This document shows, piece by piece, positions 13,712 to 20,082 of a DNA stretch of 22,487 nt. A program made the translations under genes and the position numbers. Source of the DNA: a virus; the IMG/VR virus record IMGVR_UViG_3300044302_001795, positions 1 through 22,487 of that record; one strand, written 5' to 3'. Under the pieces are notes generated by a model. It had not been told where the DNA came from, did not search any database, and was given only the letters and a program-made list of their open reading frames with translations. Within the stretch, counting starts at the first letter, position 1. Each line of letters starts with the position of its first letter.

Positions 13712-14371
13712 TTACTTAGAATCAGCGAAAAACTTAAGCAGTTCTTCGTAGGTATATATAACCTTTTTTCCTGTTTGTATACGGGTTAATTCAAAAGTAC
13801 AATCTTCGGTGACCTCTTCCCAGTGTTCACTTTCTATATAGTAATTAACCATTTCAGCCAAGCGGGGCATATCCAGATAACAAATCCCCGTAGTTATTTT
13901 TGAAGCAGGGTTTATTGATTTAACCGAATATACCTTATTCTTAAAGTGGGCGATCAGCCTAACGTAAACCGCATTTTCAGTATTGGGTATAATACGGGCT
14001 ACAGGCATTCTACTATCCTGCTTCCAGTTATCAAAATAGTGTTTAAGTTTCTTTTTATACTTAGGGCAGGAGTGATTACGCACCTTTGATTTCCGTTTAT
14101 AAGCGTTAAGTGAGGAATCAGCCAAATCAAAACCTTCGGCTTTAGCCTTTTTAGTGAGTTCGTCTATAAAACGATCGTCTAGAAAATTATAGCATTTAGC
14201 CAACCTTCTATAGTTATACGCAGGATATATAGCGCCCCGTTTTTCTAGTTCGTATACCTTACCCCACCAAAGAGTATCAGTACAACTATAAACCCGAACC
14301 ATACCACATTCTTTAGCGGTTTGATTCATGAGTTTAGCTACTAACCGAGTATCTATAAGTTCTTTATTCAT
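13712..14371 (-). CDS. Unrecognised 219-residue protein
   Basis: A Lys- and Tyr-rich soluble protein. Visible blocks are MNKELIDTRLVAKLMNQTAK, the aromatic YSCTDTLWWGKVYELEKRG, KKAKAEGFDLADSSLNAYKRKSKVRNHSCPKYKKKLKHYF, VYVRLIAHFKNKVYSVKS and an acidic end (HWEEVTEDCTFELT). No catalytic motif is evident; scattered Cys and His do not form clear metal sites. It is the largest gene of the right-hand region apart from its neighbours' operons and has its own promoter and terminator, so it may be needed at a separate time or level. Function unknown. Confidence 0.8.
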   Translation of the reverse strand: MNKELIDTRLVAKLMNQTAKECGMVRVYSCTDTLWWGKVYELEKRGAIYPAYNYRRLAKCYNFLDDRFIDELTKKAKAEGFDLADSSLNAYKRKSKVRNHSCPKYKKKLKHYFDNWKQDSRMPVARIIPNTENAVYVRLIAHFKNKVYSVKSINPASKITTGICYLDMPRLAEMVNYYIESEHWEEVTEDCTFELTRIQTGKKVIYTYEELLKFFADSK

Positions 14372-14403
14372 AAGTGTTCCCCTTTATTATTTATTACCCC
14401 TAT

Positions 14404-14432
14404 ATTATAAAACCCAACGGCTTGATACTAAA
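14404..14432 (-). promoter_or_regulatory. Promoter of the gene at 13712
   Basis: -35 TTTAGT (14427-14432), 17-bp spacer, perfect -10 TATAAT (14404-14409), then ATAGGGGTAATAAATAATAA. The -35 overlaps the end of the upstream gene. The core closely matches the promoter at 15709-15737, including GTTGGGTTTTATA. Confidence 0.85.
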
Positions 14433-14715
14433 CTTGATCAATTTGAAGCTCAAAATACGCCACGGCAGAATCATATAGTTCCATATCTGAATACCGTTTA
14501 CCACGGAGAACGTACATACCCGCATTAGACCATTCCCCTATAGTTTCAACATAGGTACTTTCTTCGTCGTAGTAAAACTCCAGATACTCGCCCATCATGC
14601 GCTTCCTTAACACTTCAGGAAACCTAAAGGTTATTTGAGTTGTTAGTTCCTTATCGTAGTCTTCGCTAGTAGCCTCTTGAAAGGGGTATTTTTTATGATA
14701 TTCTTGTTCGTTCAT
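14428..14715 (-). CDS. Unrecognised acidic protein
   Basis: 95 residues, rich in Glu, Tyr and Asp. Two visible segments are LTTQITFRFPEVLRKRMMGE, which may be a strand-helix pair, and the acidic LEFYYDEESTYVETIGEWSN. It is the last gene of a four-gene operon (15675 to 14428) and overlaps the upstream gene by four bases. No domain recognised. Confidence 0.8.
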   Translation of the reverse strand: MNEQEYHKKYPFQEATSEDYDKELTTQITFRFPEVLRKRMMGEYLEFYYDEESTYVETIGEWSNAGMYVLRGKRYSDMELYDSAVAYFELQIDQV

Positions 14716-15131
14716 GCGTTGGTGTAACTCCTAGCCCAGTATTGTTCTTTAGGCACCCTAACATATTCAGTAAGGGCAGATTGAAGGCTGCAACCATGTA
14801 GACCAATGGCGTAGTAAATATATTCTTCGGTTGAAGCAGTATTTATTATGTTGTATTCACCAGCCTTATAATAAAATCCGAGAGGAGTACTATAGACCGT
14901 TCGCCACACCCCTTCACCATGAGGTATGTCTTCAGGTTCGTCGTGCTCGTGGATTTCATCAAAGTAATAGCCGTATTCTTCAGGGATAAATAATTTAAGC
15001 ATATTGTAAATAATTTGCTGTTCTTTATCTATTATGGGCGAGAGTCTTTCCTCCCAGTCTTCTTCCATGAATAACCCAGCCTTAGAATCAGCAGGTATTA
15101 TTTCCCAACCATCTTTAAATTTTTGTTTCAT
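14712..15131 (-). CDS. Unrecognised acidic protein, MKQKFK start
   Basis: 139 residues from the ATG at 15131. GGAG lies nine bases upstream, and the region GGAGAAATAAAG then ATGAAACAAAAATTTAAA closely repeats the start of the next gene upstream (15403), which fixes this start over an ATG six codons earlier. The protein starts MKQKFKDGWEIIPADSKAGL and is rich in Glu, Tyr and His with an EIHEHDEPEDIPHGEG stretch. It lies in the 15675-14428 operon. Function unknown. Confidence 0.78.
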   Translation of the reverse strand: MKQKFKDGWEIIPADSKAGLFMEEDWEERLSPIIDKEQQIIYNMLKLFIPEEYGYYFDEIHEHDEPEDIPHGEGVWRTVYSTPLGFYYKAGEYNIINTASTEEYIYYAIGLHGCSLQSALTEYVRVPKEQYWARSYTNA

Positions 15132-15148
15132 CTTTATTTCTCCGTTCA

Positions 15149-15403
15149 TTAGCTGTAATCTCCATCCTCACCGTACACCCAATCGGACTCAGGAGGTGCT
15201 GTTTCGATTCCGTACTTACTAAAACCCACAACAACCATCTCTCCAGTACGGTTACAGTTGTGACAGTTATGATCGGTTTGGTAATGGTCGTTGTAGTTTT
15301 CGTCACCAGTAGCTGGAGACATGGCGTACCAACCTTTACCACTACAGTCAGAGCAGACAACAGTGTCGCCTATCTCGGGAAGTTTTTTAAATTTTTGTTT
15401 CAT
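15149..15403 (-). CDS. Protein with DnaJ-type zinc motifs
   Basis: 84 residues. Two half-motifs of the DnaJ cysteine-rich type are present: CSDCSGKGWY (about residue 18) and CHNCNRTGEM (about residue 47), separated by a 29-residue His/Asp/Tyr-rich insert. Full DnaJ has four CxxCxGxG repeats; two are enough for one zinc site. The N-terminus MKQKFKKLPEIGDTV shares MKQKFK and its ribosome binding site with the neighbour. A role in protein folding or RNA binding is possible but unproven. Confidence 0.8.
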   Translation of the reverse strand: MKQKFKKLPEIGDTVVCSDCSGKGWYAMSPATGDENYNDHYQTDHNCHNCNRTGEMVVVGFSKYGIETAPPESDWVYGEDGDYS

Positions 15404-15675
15404 CTTAAACTCCTCCCGATTACTTCTTTATAAATATACGGAGGGATGTAATGGCTCAGGTAGTTATAGTGAGTAATCTTCGTAAGCCTAGCCCACGACC
15501 TAACTCTACCATCCCGTAAGTTGCCTTCGGCAGTATGCGCCCAGCGTTGAGTTGCTAAATACTTGTAGAGGTTGTTATTTTTAAAGAACCAGCCTCCTAC
15601 ACCATACCTACGGCTAAGGAATTCATAGCCTCGGTCTTCCAGTACTTGTACAAATCCAGGTTTTTCTTCGTTCAT
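15400..15675 (-). CDS. Small WWY-family protein
   Basis: 91 residues, first gene of a four-gene operon. It contains YGVGGWFFKNNNLYKYLATQ and LTKITHYNYLSHYIPPYIYK, which parallel STWWYDEETNELYKW and VTEFNIDSMNIPNYVFK of the protein at 12205. The shared pattern is an aromatic triplet, a short polar turn, LYK plus an aromatic residue, then an (S/P)xYI or NYVFK end. The ribosome binding site is AAAAAGGTG. Function unknown. Confidence 0.78.
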   Translation of the reverse strand: MNEEKPGFVQVLEDRGYEFLSRRYGVGGWFFKNNNLYKYLATQRWAHTAEGNLRDGRVRSWARLTKITHYNYLSHYIPPYIYKEVIGRSLR

Positions 15676-15708
15676 TTAATTCACCTTTTTATTATTTATT
15701 ACCCATAT

Positions 15709-15737
15709 AGTATAAAACCCAAAAGCCTGATCCTAAA
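15709..15737 (-). promoter_or_regulatory. Promoter of the 15675-14428 operon
   Basis: -35 TTTAGG (15732-15737), 17-bp spacer, -10 TATACT (15709-15714), followed by ATATGGGTAATAAATAATAA and AAGGTG. Confidence 0.85.
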
Positions 15738-15757
15738 CTACATCAGTACGATGCTGG

Positions 15758-16168
15758 TTAGTTTAACTTCTCCTGATCAGTAGTGTCTACAAAGACAAAC
15801 TCGGGAGACATTTTAAAATCATCCTTAGCCCAGCGAATACCGCCTGACGGAAGCACTAGGTCTACGAGCGTACCGTTCTCACACTCGTCATCCCACGATA
15901 TTAATAACGCAGTTCCAGCGAGGGGTGAGTGATAGTCTTCGGGCAAAAAATAGTAATTCTTTTCTTTAAGTAGTCCTTCGTCGTCAACAATTAAGCCCGT
16001 CACTATTTCTTGGTCTGGACCTGCGAACCGTTCAAGACGTACTAAATCTACAGGGCTGTCGATCCCCATAAGTTTTTTCCACTCCTTGTAGTCTGGTTTT
16101 GCTGAAAGTTCAATTACTTTAGTTTCTTTATTCTTAGGGTCTATGACCATTGCTCTTACAGTTTCCAT
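15758..16168 (-). CDS. Putative DUF3846-like phage protein
   Basis: 136 residues from the ATG at 16168, placed after AAAGGTG; a GTG three codons upstream overlaps that site. The order is: a strand-rich N-terminus (VRAMVIDPKNKETKVIEL), a VDLVRLERF strand, EIVTGLIVDDEGLLKEKNYY, LAGTALLISWDDECENGTLV and an acidic tail. The IVDDEGLLK then ALL(I/V)SWDDE pattern resembles DUF3846 proteins of phages, a match from memory only. The product has no known function. It is a single-gene transcription unit. Confidence 0.72.
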   Translation of the reverse strand: METVRAMVIDPKNKETKVIELSAKPDYKEWKKLMGIDSPVDLVRLERFAGPDQEIVTGLIVDDEGLLKEKNYYFLPEDYHSPLAGTALLISWDDECENGTLVDLVLPSGGIRWAKDDFKMSPEFVFVDTTDQEKLN

Positions 16169-16200
16169 AGTTTTCACCTTTTATTATTTATTACCCTTAT

Positions 16201-16229
16201 AGCATAACCCGCAGGGCTTACAAAGTAAA
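16201..16229 (-). promoter_or_regulatory. Promoter of the gene at 15758
   Basis: -35 TTTACT (16224-16229), 17-bp spacer, -10 TATGCT (16201-16206), then ATAAGGGTAATAAATAATAA. This is the cleanest copy of the cassette. Confidence 0.88.
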
Positions 16230-16247
16230 GGAGTTGTAAAAGATTAA

Positions 16248-16853
16248 CTAGATGCCTGTTCTAAAGGTTAGGCTGTATCTAGACCCCGTACCTACGAGAG
16301 GAGGAATCGCATGAGTCGAGCACATTTGGCTATGTCCGTCGAACACGTAGACGTCACCATCTTCCAATAAATAGCTGGTTTTAGTTGGTTCCCAGTAGTC
16401 GGCGATCTCTTCATCGTACTTAATAAAGTGAGTCTTGCTGGTATTGGTTTCTGCTTTAATATCGCCTCGGTAGGTCAGCCACTCTAAAATTCTAGGTGAA
16501 CCGTAAGAAACACCAACCACTAGGTCGTTGTAAGTTGGTACGGTATCCGAATGATGAGGTATCTCATCCCAAGAGTATTCATAAAGCCCACATAAACAAA
16601 AAGTGAACTTTACGGGTCGGTCGTATTCTACGGTCAACCAATCCTCTAAATACTTTTTTAAATCTTCCAAGTCTTCGTTTTCTTCCCAGGGGTGAGGTTC
16701 ATAGGTTTTTCCTGCGTACTCAAACACAGAAGTACCGAAAGCTCGGGTAGGTCTACCTATCACTTCCGTGTCCTCCCAATCTCTGTCGGTGCGTTCATCC
16801 CATTCTCTAATCCGCACTGGGTAGTTTTTGGCTCTTCCTTTAAATAGATCCAT
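16248..16853 (-). CDS. AlkB-like 2OG-Fe(II) dioxygenase
   Basis: About 201 residues from the ATG with GAGG seven bases upstream. Features in order: an N-terminal FGTSVFEYAGKTYEPHPW, then FTFCLCGLYEYSWDEIPHHSD, in which HSD supplies the HxD iron ligands. The distal ligand is in THAIPPLVGTGSRYSLTFR, where H starts the motif and RYSLTFR matches the RxxxTxR 2-oxoglutarate-binding strand of AlkB. These enzymes oxidatively remove alkyl groups from nucleic-acid bases; phage copies may repair DNA or RNA or act on modified bases. All key residues are present. Last gene of the 18057-16248 operon, overlapping its upstream neighbour. Confidence 0.85.
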   Translation of the reverse strand: MDLFKGRAKNYPVRIREWDERTDRDWEDTEVIGRPTRAFGTSVFEYAGKTYEPHPWEENEDLEDLKKYLEDWLTVEYDRPVKFTFCLCGLYEYSWDEIPHHSDTVPTYNDLVVGVSYGSPRILEWLTYRGDIKAETNTSKTHFIKYDEEIADYWEPTKTSYLLEDGDVYVFDGHSQMCSTHAIPPLVGTGSRYSLTFRTGI

Positions 16854-17100
16854 CGTCATTCCTCATTAATATAGTTCCTGCAAAGCAGATAAAGCAACCC
16901 ATCAATATAAACAACGCAGACAGTATAGACTGAAAACTTGCTGTTGAGGGGTCTAATGAAAACATATTGTTAAAAAGCCCCAGCACATCTATGGTGTATA
17001 GGTCTTTTTTCAAAGGCAGGGACGCTAAGTCCAAGAACACTAAGCCACTACTAAACACAAACATTCCTGCTAAAAATATAATTACACCCAGTATCTTCAT
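16840..17100 (-). CDS. Small membrane protein, two transmembrane segments
   Basis: 86 residues from the ATG at 17100, which overlaps the upstream stop (ATGA) and has GGGGAG upstream; a frame 13 codons longer lies inside the upstream gene. Hydrophobic segments are MKILGVIIFLAGMFVFSSGL and ILSALFILMGCFICFAGTIL, joined by a polar loop with DLYTIDVLGLFNNMFSLD. The protein probably sits in the host inner membrane. Function unknown; candidates include superinfection control or host takeover, with no evidence for either. Confidence 0.78.
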   Translation of the reverse strand: MKILGVIIFLAGMFVFSSGLVFLDLASLPLKKDLYTIDVLGLFNNMFSLDPSTASFQSILSALFILMGCFICFAGTILMRNDDGSI

Positions 17101-17525
17101 GCTGTCTTCTCCCCACGTACGTTTTTGTATACTTCGCACATTTCCTCAAAAGTACCATCCCACTGGTTCTCATTCTCAAAGTCGCACCAGACTATATTAA
17201 TGTTCTGGATGTCTTGGTACGAGACACGTATAGTATAAATGAATGCAGCGTCTGAGTTTATTTCAGGTTCAGTAAATTGGCGAAAGCCAGTATTCCCCAG
17301 TAAGAAGGAAATAGCTAGTCGGTCTGCATAATGAAGTCTACGGTCAGGGTAGGAGTCGCCCGAGTGGTCTTCAAAAAGGTTTTCCCGTTGCTTTTTCTCA
17401 TAATCGATCGCGTTCTGAATCCAAAGCACAGCTCCCGAAGGATAGCCATCGTGGTGTTTATAGATATCTGTGTAGACATTTATTCCGTCTTCCTTAACAA
17501 AACGGTAAACTGCTCTAGTACTCAT
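17097..17525 (-). CDS. Conserved protein of unknown function (MSTRAxYxF type)
   Basis: 142 residues. The start MSTRAVYRFVKEDGINVYTD is followed by IYKHHDGYPSGAVLWIQNAI. I recall MSTRA(T/V)Y(E/R)F and (Y/H)xDGYPxGA as the signature of a family of uncharacterised proteins spread among phages and bacteria. Further on are FRQFTEPEINSDAAFIYTIR and NIVWCDFENENQWDGTFEEM. The function has not been assigned to my knowledge. It lies in the 18057-16248 operon with four-base overlaps on both sides. Confidence 0.8.
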   Translation of the reverse strand: MSTRAVYRFVKEDGINVYTDIYKHHDGYPSGAVLWIQNAIDYEKKQRENLFEDHSGDSYPDRRLHYADRLAISFLLGNTGFRQFTEPEINSDAAFIYTIRVSYQDIQNINIVWCDFENENQWDGTFEEMCEVYKNVRGEKTA

Positions 17526-17806
17526 TCTGCGTTCTCCCGTAATACTTCACCGAGTGTAGCTAAGTACCCTATTTGAAGGTTTGAAGCAAACCCAGAACCA
17601 CACCTAAAATACTTTCCAGTTTTTTCTCGGATGTAGTTGTCTTCGGCACCTGTCCTGTCGCTGTGGTATATACGCATCACTTGTTTTTCACTGCCGTTAT
17701 ACCTCAGGCGTTCATACTCTGCACAGATTTCACCAACCAAGCGGTTTTTCTCTTGTTCGGTGAGTTGTGATTTATTTAATAACCGTGTTGTTATAGATTC
17801 AGTCAT
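17522..17806 (-). CDS. Unrecognised small protein
   Basis: 94 residues. The N-terminal half is helical and charged (LLNKSQLTEQEKNRLVGEIC, AEYERLRYNGSEKQ), the second half contains RIYHSDRTGAEDNYIREKTG and a hydrophobic YLATLGEVL. One Cys in each half gives no metal motif. It overlaps both neighbours by four bases, so translation is coupled along the operon. No function is known. Confidence 0.78.
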   Translation of the reverse strand: MTESITTRLLNKSQLTEQEKNRLVGEICAEYERLRYNGSEKQVMRIYHSDRTGAEDNYIREKTGKYFRCGSGFASNLQIGYLATLGEVLRENAE

Positions 17807-18057
17807 GACTGCTCCCCTAAAAGTACGCCATACTTTTTTATAAAGTTGTCGTACAGGGTTTCCCTTGTACCTTTTATATCAAAGTATTTTTTGACGTCTG
17901 TTACTTTCCAATGTCTATTTGGCTTCATACCAAGTTTACACCAGAGGGATAAATCTCGCTTTGTCATAACTAAGTTCCAATAAGCAAGAGGGATATCCTT
18001 CCCGTTGTAATTCATGGTCAGGCTTTCGTCCTGTGCGTCTTGTAAAAATGTGCTCAT
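17803..18057 (-). CDS. Unrecognised protein, first of the 18057-16248 operon
   Basis: 84 residues from the ATG at 18057; a GTG three codons earlier lies inside the AAAGGTG ribosome binding site. It starts MSTFLQDAQDESLTMNYNGK and has IPLAYWNLVMTKRDLSLWCK, then NRHWKVTDVKKYFDIKGTRE. The last part resembles a helix-turn-helix, with basic residues (KPNRHWKVTDVKKYF) able to contact DNA, but this is only a visual impression. It is directly behind a strong promoter cassette. Confidence 0.75.
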   Translation of the reverse strand: MSTFLQDAQDESLTMNYNGKDIPLAYWNLVMTKRDLSLWCKLGMKPNRHWKVTDVKKYFDIKGTRETLYDNFIKKYGVLLGEQS

Positions 18058-18089
18058 AATTTTCACCTTTATTATTTAATTACCTATAT

Positions 18090-18118
18090 AGCATAAATAA
18101 AGTAAAGTGGAAAGTAAA
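18090..18118 (-). promoter_or_regulatory. Promoter of the 18057-16248 operon
   Basis: -35 TTTACT (18113-18118), 17-bp spacer, -10 TATGCT (18090-18095), then ATATAGGTAATTAAATAATAA. A second TTTACT at 18101-18106 lies 12 bp inside the first, as also at 18834 and 20060. Confidence 0.88.
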
Positions 18119-18142
18119 GGGGAATATTTAGATCGTTTTGAC

Positions 18143-18436
18143 CTACCCATCGTCTTCTCCTTGCACGAAATAGTCGGCATTGTCTGACGTAACCGATTGA
18201 TACTTATCGGGATTTTCATACTCGGTGTCTGACCAACACGCACTACACACCGTACTGAACACGTTGCTGTTTTCTTTGAGGGAGTATGTTTGACCACCTT
18301 CATATGCTCGACGCACTATATCCATGCTGTCTATCTGAAAAGTTTCACCAACATTCCCATTGCCTGTGTCGAGTGGTTTGCCCCAAGTAATCGGGGCATT
18401 ACACTCTAAACACTTGTCCTCAAGCCTTATCTTCAC
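18143..18436 (-). CDS. Small zinc-binding protein
   Basis: 97 residues from a GTG start inside the end of the upstream gene; no ATG fits. CLECNAPITWG near residue 9 and CSACWSDTEYEN near residue 69 form two CxxC knuckles typical of a zinc ribbon. A VRRAYEGGQTYSLKENSNVF segment lies between them. It is the last gene of a three-gene operon. Nucleic-acid or protein binding is likely in general terms; the target is unknown. Confidence 0.75.
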   Translation of the reverse strand: MKIRLEDKCLECNAPITWGKPLDTGNGNVGETFQIDSMDIVRRAYEGGQTYSLKENSNVFSTVCSACWSDTEYENPDKYQSVTSDNADYFVQGEDDG

Positions 18437-18614
18437 GATCTATATCGTCCATTCTAAGTTGTGCCAGTCTGGCAGGAACAACGAGCCAGTGATTACATTC
18501 GTGACACGCTGACCCTTTCCCTACAGGGTAGGCGTTGTACCCTCCAGCCCAACCGTGTGCATCAGGCTTGATTTCACTACTGCATATACAGCATCTCTTT
18601 TTTGGCTTTTCCAT
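18420..18614 (-). CDS. Small zinc-finger protein of a common phage type
   Basis: 64 residues. CCICSSEIKPDAHGWAGGYN followed by AYPVGKGSACHECNHW and VVPARLAQLRM is a pattern widespread in phages: a CxxC pair, a GW.GG.NA.PV turn, a second CxxC and a V(I/V)PARL helix. It presumably binds one zinc and may be an HNH-like remnant without catalytic His-Asn-His. GGAGG precedes the start. Its function in phages is not known to me. Confidence 0.85.
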   Translation of the reverse strand: MEKPKKRCCICSSEIKPDAHGWAGGYNAYPVGKGSACHECNHWLVVPARLAQLRMDDIDREDKA

Positions 18615-18619
18615 GCTGC

Positions 18620-18784
18620 TTATTTCCTCCGACCGTTAATAATACCGTCTATCAGGATTTGTAAAAAACGCAGTTCGCCTTCACCGAAGTCGTGTAGTTT
18701 TTCGCCAATGGCAAAGAGCTCATCAGACATTAGTTTAACCCGTCTGGGTCTGTTCCCTTTCTCGATTTTAGTTATTTTGTTCAA
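18620..18784 (-). CDS. Small basic protein with TTG start
   Basis: A 54-residue frame beginning at TTG, eight bases after GAGGTGA, in the same place where neighbouring operons have their ATG. It reads (M)NKITKIEKGNRPRRVKLMSD then ELFAIGEKLHDFGEGELRF and ends DGIINGRRK. The first half is strongly basic, the second half helical. An internal ATG at residue 19 is an alternative start with a poorer site. First gene of a three-gene operon. Function unknown. Confidence 0.6.
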   Translation of the reverse strand: MNKITKIEKGNRPRRVKLMSDELFAIGEKLHDFGEGELRFLQILIDGIINGRRK

Positions 18785-18822
18785 GATTAGTCACCTCTAT
18801 ATATTATTTAATTTACCCATAT

Positions 18823-18851
18823 AGCATATAAAAAGTAAAGTGGAAAGTAAA
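18823..18851 (-). promoter_or_regulatory. Promoter of the 18784-18143 operon
   Basis: -35 TTTACT (18846-18851), 17-bp spacer, -10 TATGCT (18823-18828), with a second TTTACT at 18834-18839. Confidence 0.88.
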
Positions 18852-18869
18852 GGACAATCGGTTTAATGT

Positions 18870-19298
18870 TTATGTAGGTTCTTTGCGCCACCGTTCGTTT
18901 TCTGCTATTCTTTTTCTTAAGCCACTGGAAGAATAAGCATGATCCCTACTGATGTACTCTATGTTGATGGGCAGTTCTTTTCCTGTGAATGGTTTATTTT
19001 TGTAGTCGTCGCCTAAAAACCTGAAGTCTAGGTCTAGCATTTGCAACAAGTTCCATAAATCAGATTCGGTATCGTACGGGATAATTTCGTCAACATACTT
19101 CACTGAGTCGAGCCTCAGCCAACGTTCGTAGGTCGATTCACATGGCTTGTTTTTTGAGTCGGGGCGGTCTATTGTTGGGTCTGTGTGTAGTCCGATAACT
19201 AAATGATCACACTTTTGTTTTGCTTTTTTGAAGAAATATAGGTGCCCAGGATGCAGTAGGTCGAATGCTCCACAAGTAAATCCTCTAGTTTTCTTCAT
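18870..19298 (-). CDS. Cytidylyltransferase-like nucleotidyltransferase
   Basis: 142 residues. TCGAFDLLHPGHLYFFKKAK gives the HxGH nucleotide-binding motif (HPGH) of the cytidylyltransferase family, followed by VIGLHTDPTIDR. A YERWLRLDSVKYVDEIIPYD segment corresponds to the R(A/W)xxL..(V/I)D region. YSSSGLRKRI near the end matches the second motif, (I/S)SSxxL(R/K)xRI, seen in glycerol-3-phosphate cytidylyltransferase. The family makes CDP-alcohols or NDP-sugars for cell-wall, teichoic-acid or polysaccharide synthesis. In a phage it may modify the host surface. The substrate cannot be told from sequence. Overlaps the gene at 19285. Confidence 0.85.
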   Translation of the reverse strand: MKKTRGFTCGAFDLLHPGHLYFFKKAKQKCDHLVIGLHTDPTIDRPDSKNKPCESTYERWLRLDSVKYVDEIIPYDTESDLWNLLQMLDLDFRFLGDDYKNKPFTGKELPINIEYISRDHAYSSSGLRKRIAENERWRKEPT

Positions 19299-19488
19299 CC
19301 TCTATAACCCCTTCTATGACAAGAACAGTAGGTATAGCCTCGCTGTATTTTATATCTTGAGGCTTTCTGTGTTGTGTTCTTTTCACTATTTCTTCCTTTG
19401 TTAGCGGTATTTCTGAAACCACTTCATAAGTTTCTACAGTCGGTACTGCTATTTCGACGACGTATCGGTTAGTTTTTTCGCTTCCCAT
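19285..19488 (-). CDS. Unrecognised small acidic protein
   Basis: 67 residues: MGSEKTNRYVVEIAVPTVET then YEVVSEIPLTKEEIVKRTQH, ending VLVIEGVIEDEEN. Val-, Glu- and Ile-rich with two or three predicted strands, no domain recognised. It overlaps the cytidylyltransferase downstream by 14 bases and shares 40 bases with the 55-residue frame upstream. A GGGAGGG site lies 11 bases before the start. Confidence 0.7.
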   Translation of the reverse strand: MGSEKTNRYVVEIAVPTVETYEVVSEIPLTKEEIVKRTQHRKPQDIKYSEAIPTVLVIEGVIEDEEN

Positions 19489-19616
19489 GGTTCATTACCC
19501 TCCCAAGTATTAACAACATCAATTACTTCTTGTTCACTGATATTATACTCTTTTGCGGTAGCTTTGGCTCCATTGTCGTAAAAAGAGTCTGTAACTTCGT
19601 GTAGCCATGCTTTCAT
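19449..19616 (-). CDS. Small protein overlapping the gene at 19285
   Basis: A 55-residue frame starting one base after the previous stop (TAAAATG): MKAWLHEVTDSFYDNGAKAT then AKEYNISEQEVIDVVNTWEG. The AKATAKEYNISEQEVIDVV segment looks like a compact helix-turn-helix. It overlaps its downstream neighbour by 40 bases, which is long but in another frame with intact codons. It closes an otherwise empty 130-base gap in a tightly packed operon. Moderately sure. Confidence 0.6.
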   Translation of the reverse strand: MKAWLHEVTDSFYDNGAKATAKEYNISEQEVIDVVNTWEGNEPWEAKKLTDTSSK

Positions 19617-19617
19617 T

Positions 19618-19830
19618 TTACCCATCTACAAGCTCTCCAACATTGACGTAGCCGACGGGTACTTCTTGACCAGCCACGTAACAAGCGATATTATAATTAC
19701 CGACGTCTTCAACGTAGCTAAGTTCCTTGTTGACACCGTTCTCGTCCGTGTAGTAGACCTCGCCCGTGCCACTTTTTATTTCTTTATTCATGTCACGAAC
19801 AAGGTCTTGTATGTTTTCAAACGGCTCCAT
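19618..19830 (-). CDS. Unrecognised small acidic protein
   Basis: 70 residues from the ATG at 19830 with GGTGAG upstream and 14 bases of overlap with the previous gene; a start 20 codons earlier would overlap by 74 bases. Sequence features are MEPFENIQDLVRDMNKEIKS, a GEVYYTDENGVNKELSYVED strand region and IACYVAGQEVPVGYVNVGEL. It is probably a small alpha/beta protein. In the 20014-18870 operon. No function recognised. Confidence 0.75.
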   Translation of the reverse strand: MEPFENIQDLVRDMNKEIKSGTGEVYYTDENGVNKELSYVEDVGNYNIACYVAGQEVPVGYVNVGELVDG

Positions 19831-20014
19831 GTCGCTCACCGAAAGTTTTAGTCCAGTTCTCAAAAACCTTACTTGCTTCTGATCGCTCAAGACCGTAGTT
19901 ATCTACTAGCCAACCCACTGCGCCAAACATATTTATTTCGCCTGACTCTCGAAGGTCGTCTAAGATTTGATTCCACTTGTCGGTATTTTTTTGTTGCCAC
20001 TCATCGTAGTCCAT
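19817..20014 (-). CDS. Unrecognised small protein, possible HTH
   Basis: 65 residues, first gene of a five- or six-gene operon ending with the cytidylyltransferase. MDYDEWQQKNTDKWNQILDD is acidic and Trp-rich; NMFGAVGWLVDNYGLERSEA followed by SKVFENW could be a helix-turn-helix, since A-x-x-W-L-x-(D/E) and G-L-x-x-x-x-A-x-x-V spacing is present. No assignment is made. ACGGAG gives a good ribosome binding site. Confidence 0.75.
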   Translation of the reverse strand: MDYDEWQQKNTDKWNQILDDLRESGEINMFGAVGWLVDNYGLERSEASKVFENWTKTFGERHGAV

Positions 20015-20048
20015 AATATACTCCGTTAATTTAATTAATTACCCTTAT

Positions 20049-20077
20049 ACCATATAAAAAGTAAACTAGAAAGTAAA
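20049..20077 (-). promoter_or_regulatory. Promoter of the 20014-18870 operon
   Basis: -35 TTTACT (20072-20077), 17-bp spacer, -10 TATGGT (20049-20054), then ATAAGGGTAATTAATTAA; extra TTTACT at 20060-20065. Confidence 0.85.
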
Positions 20078-20082
20078 GGGGA

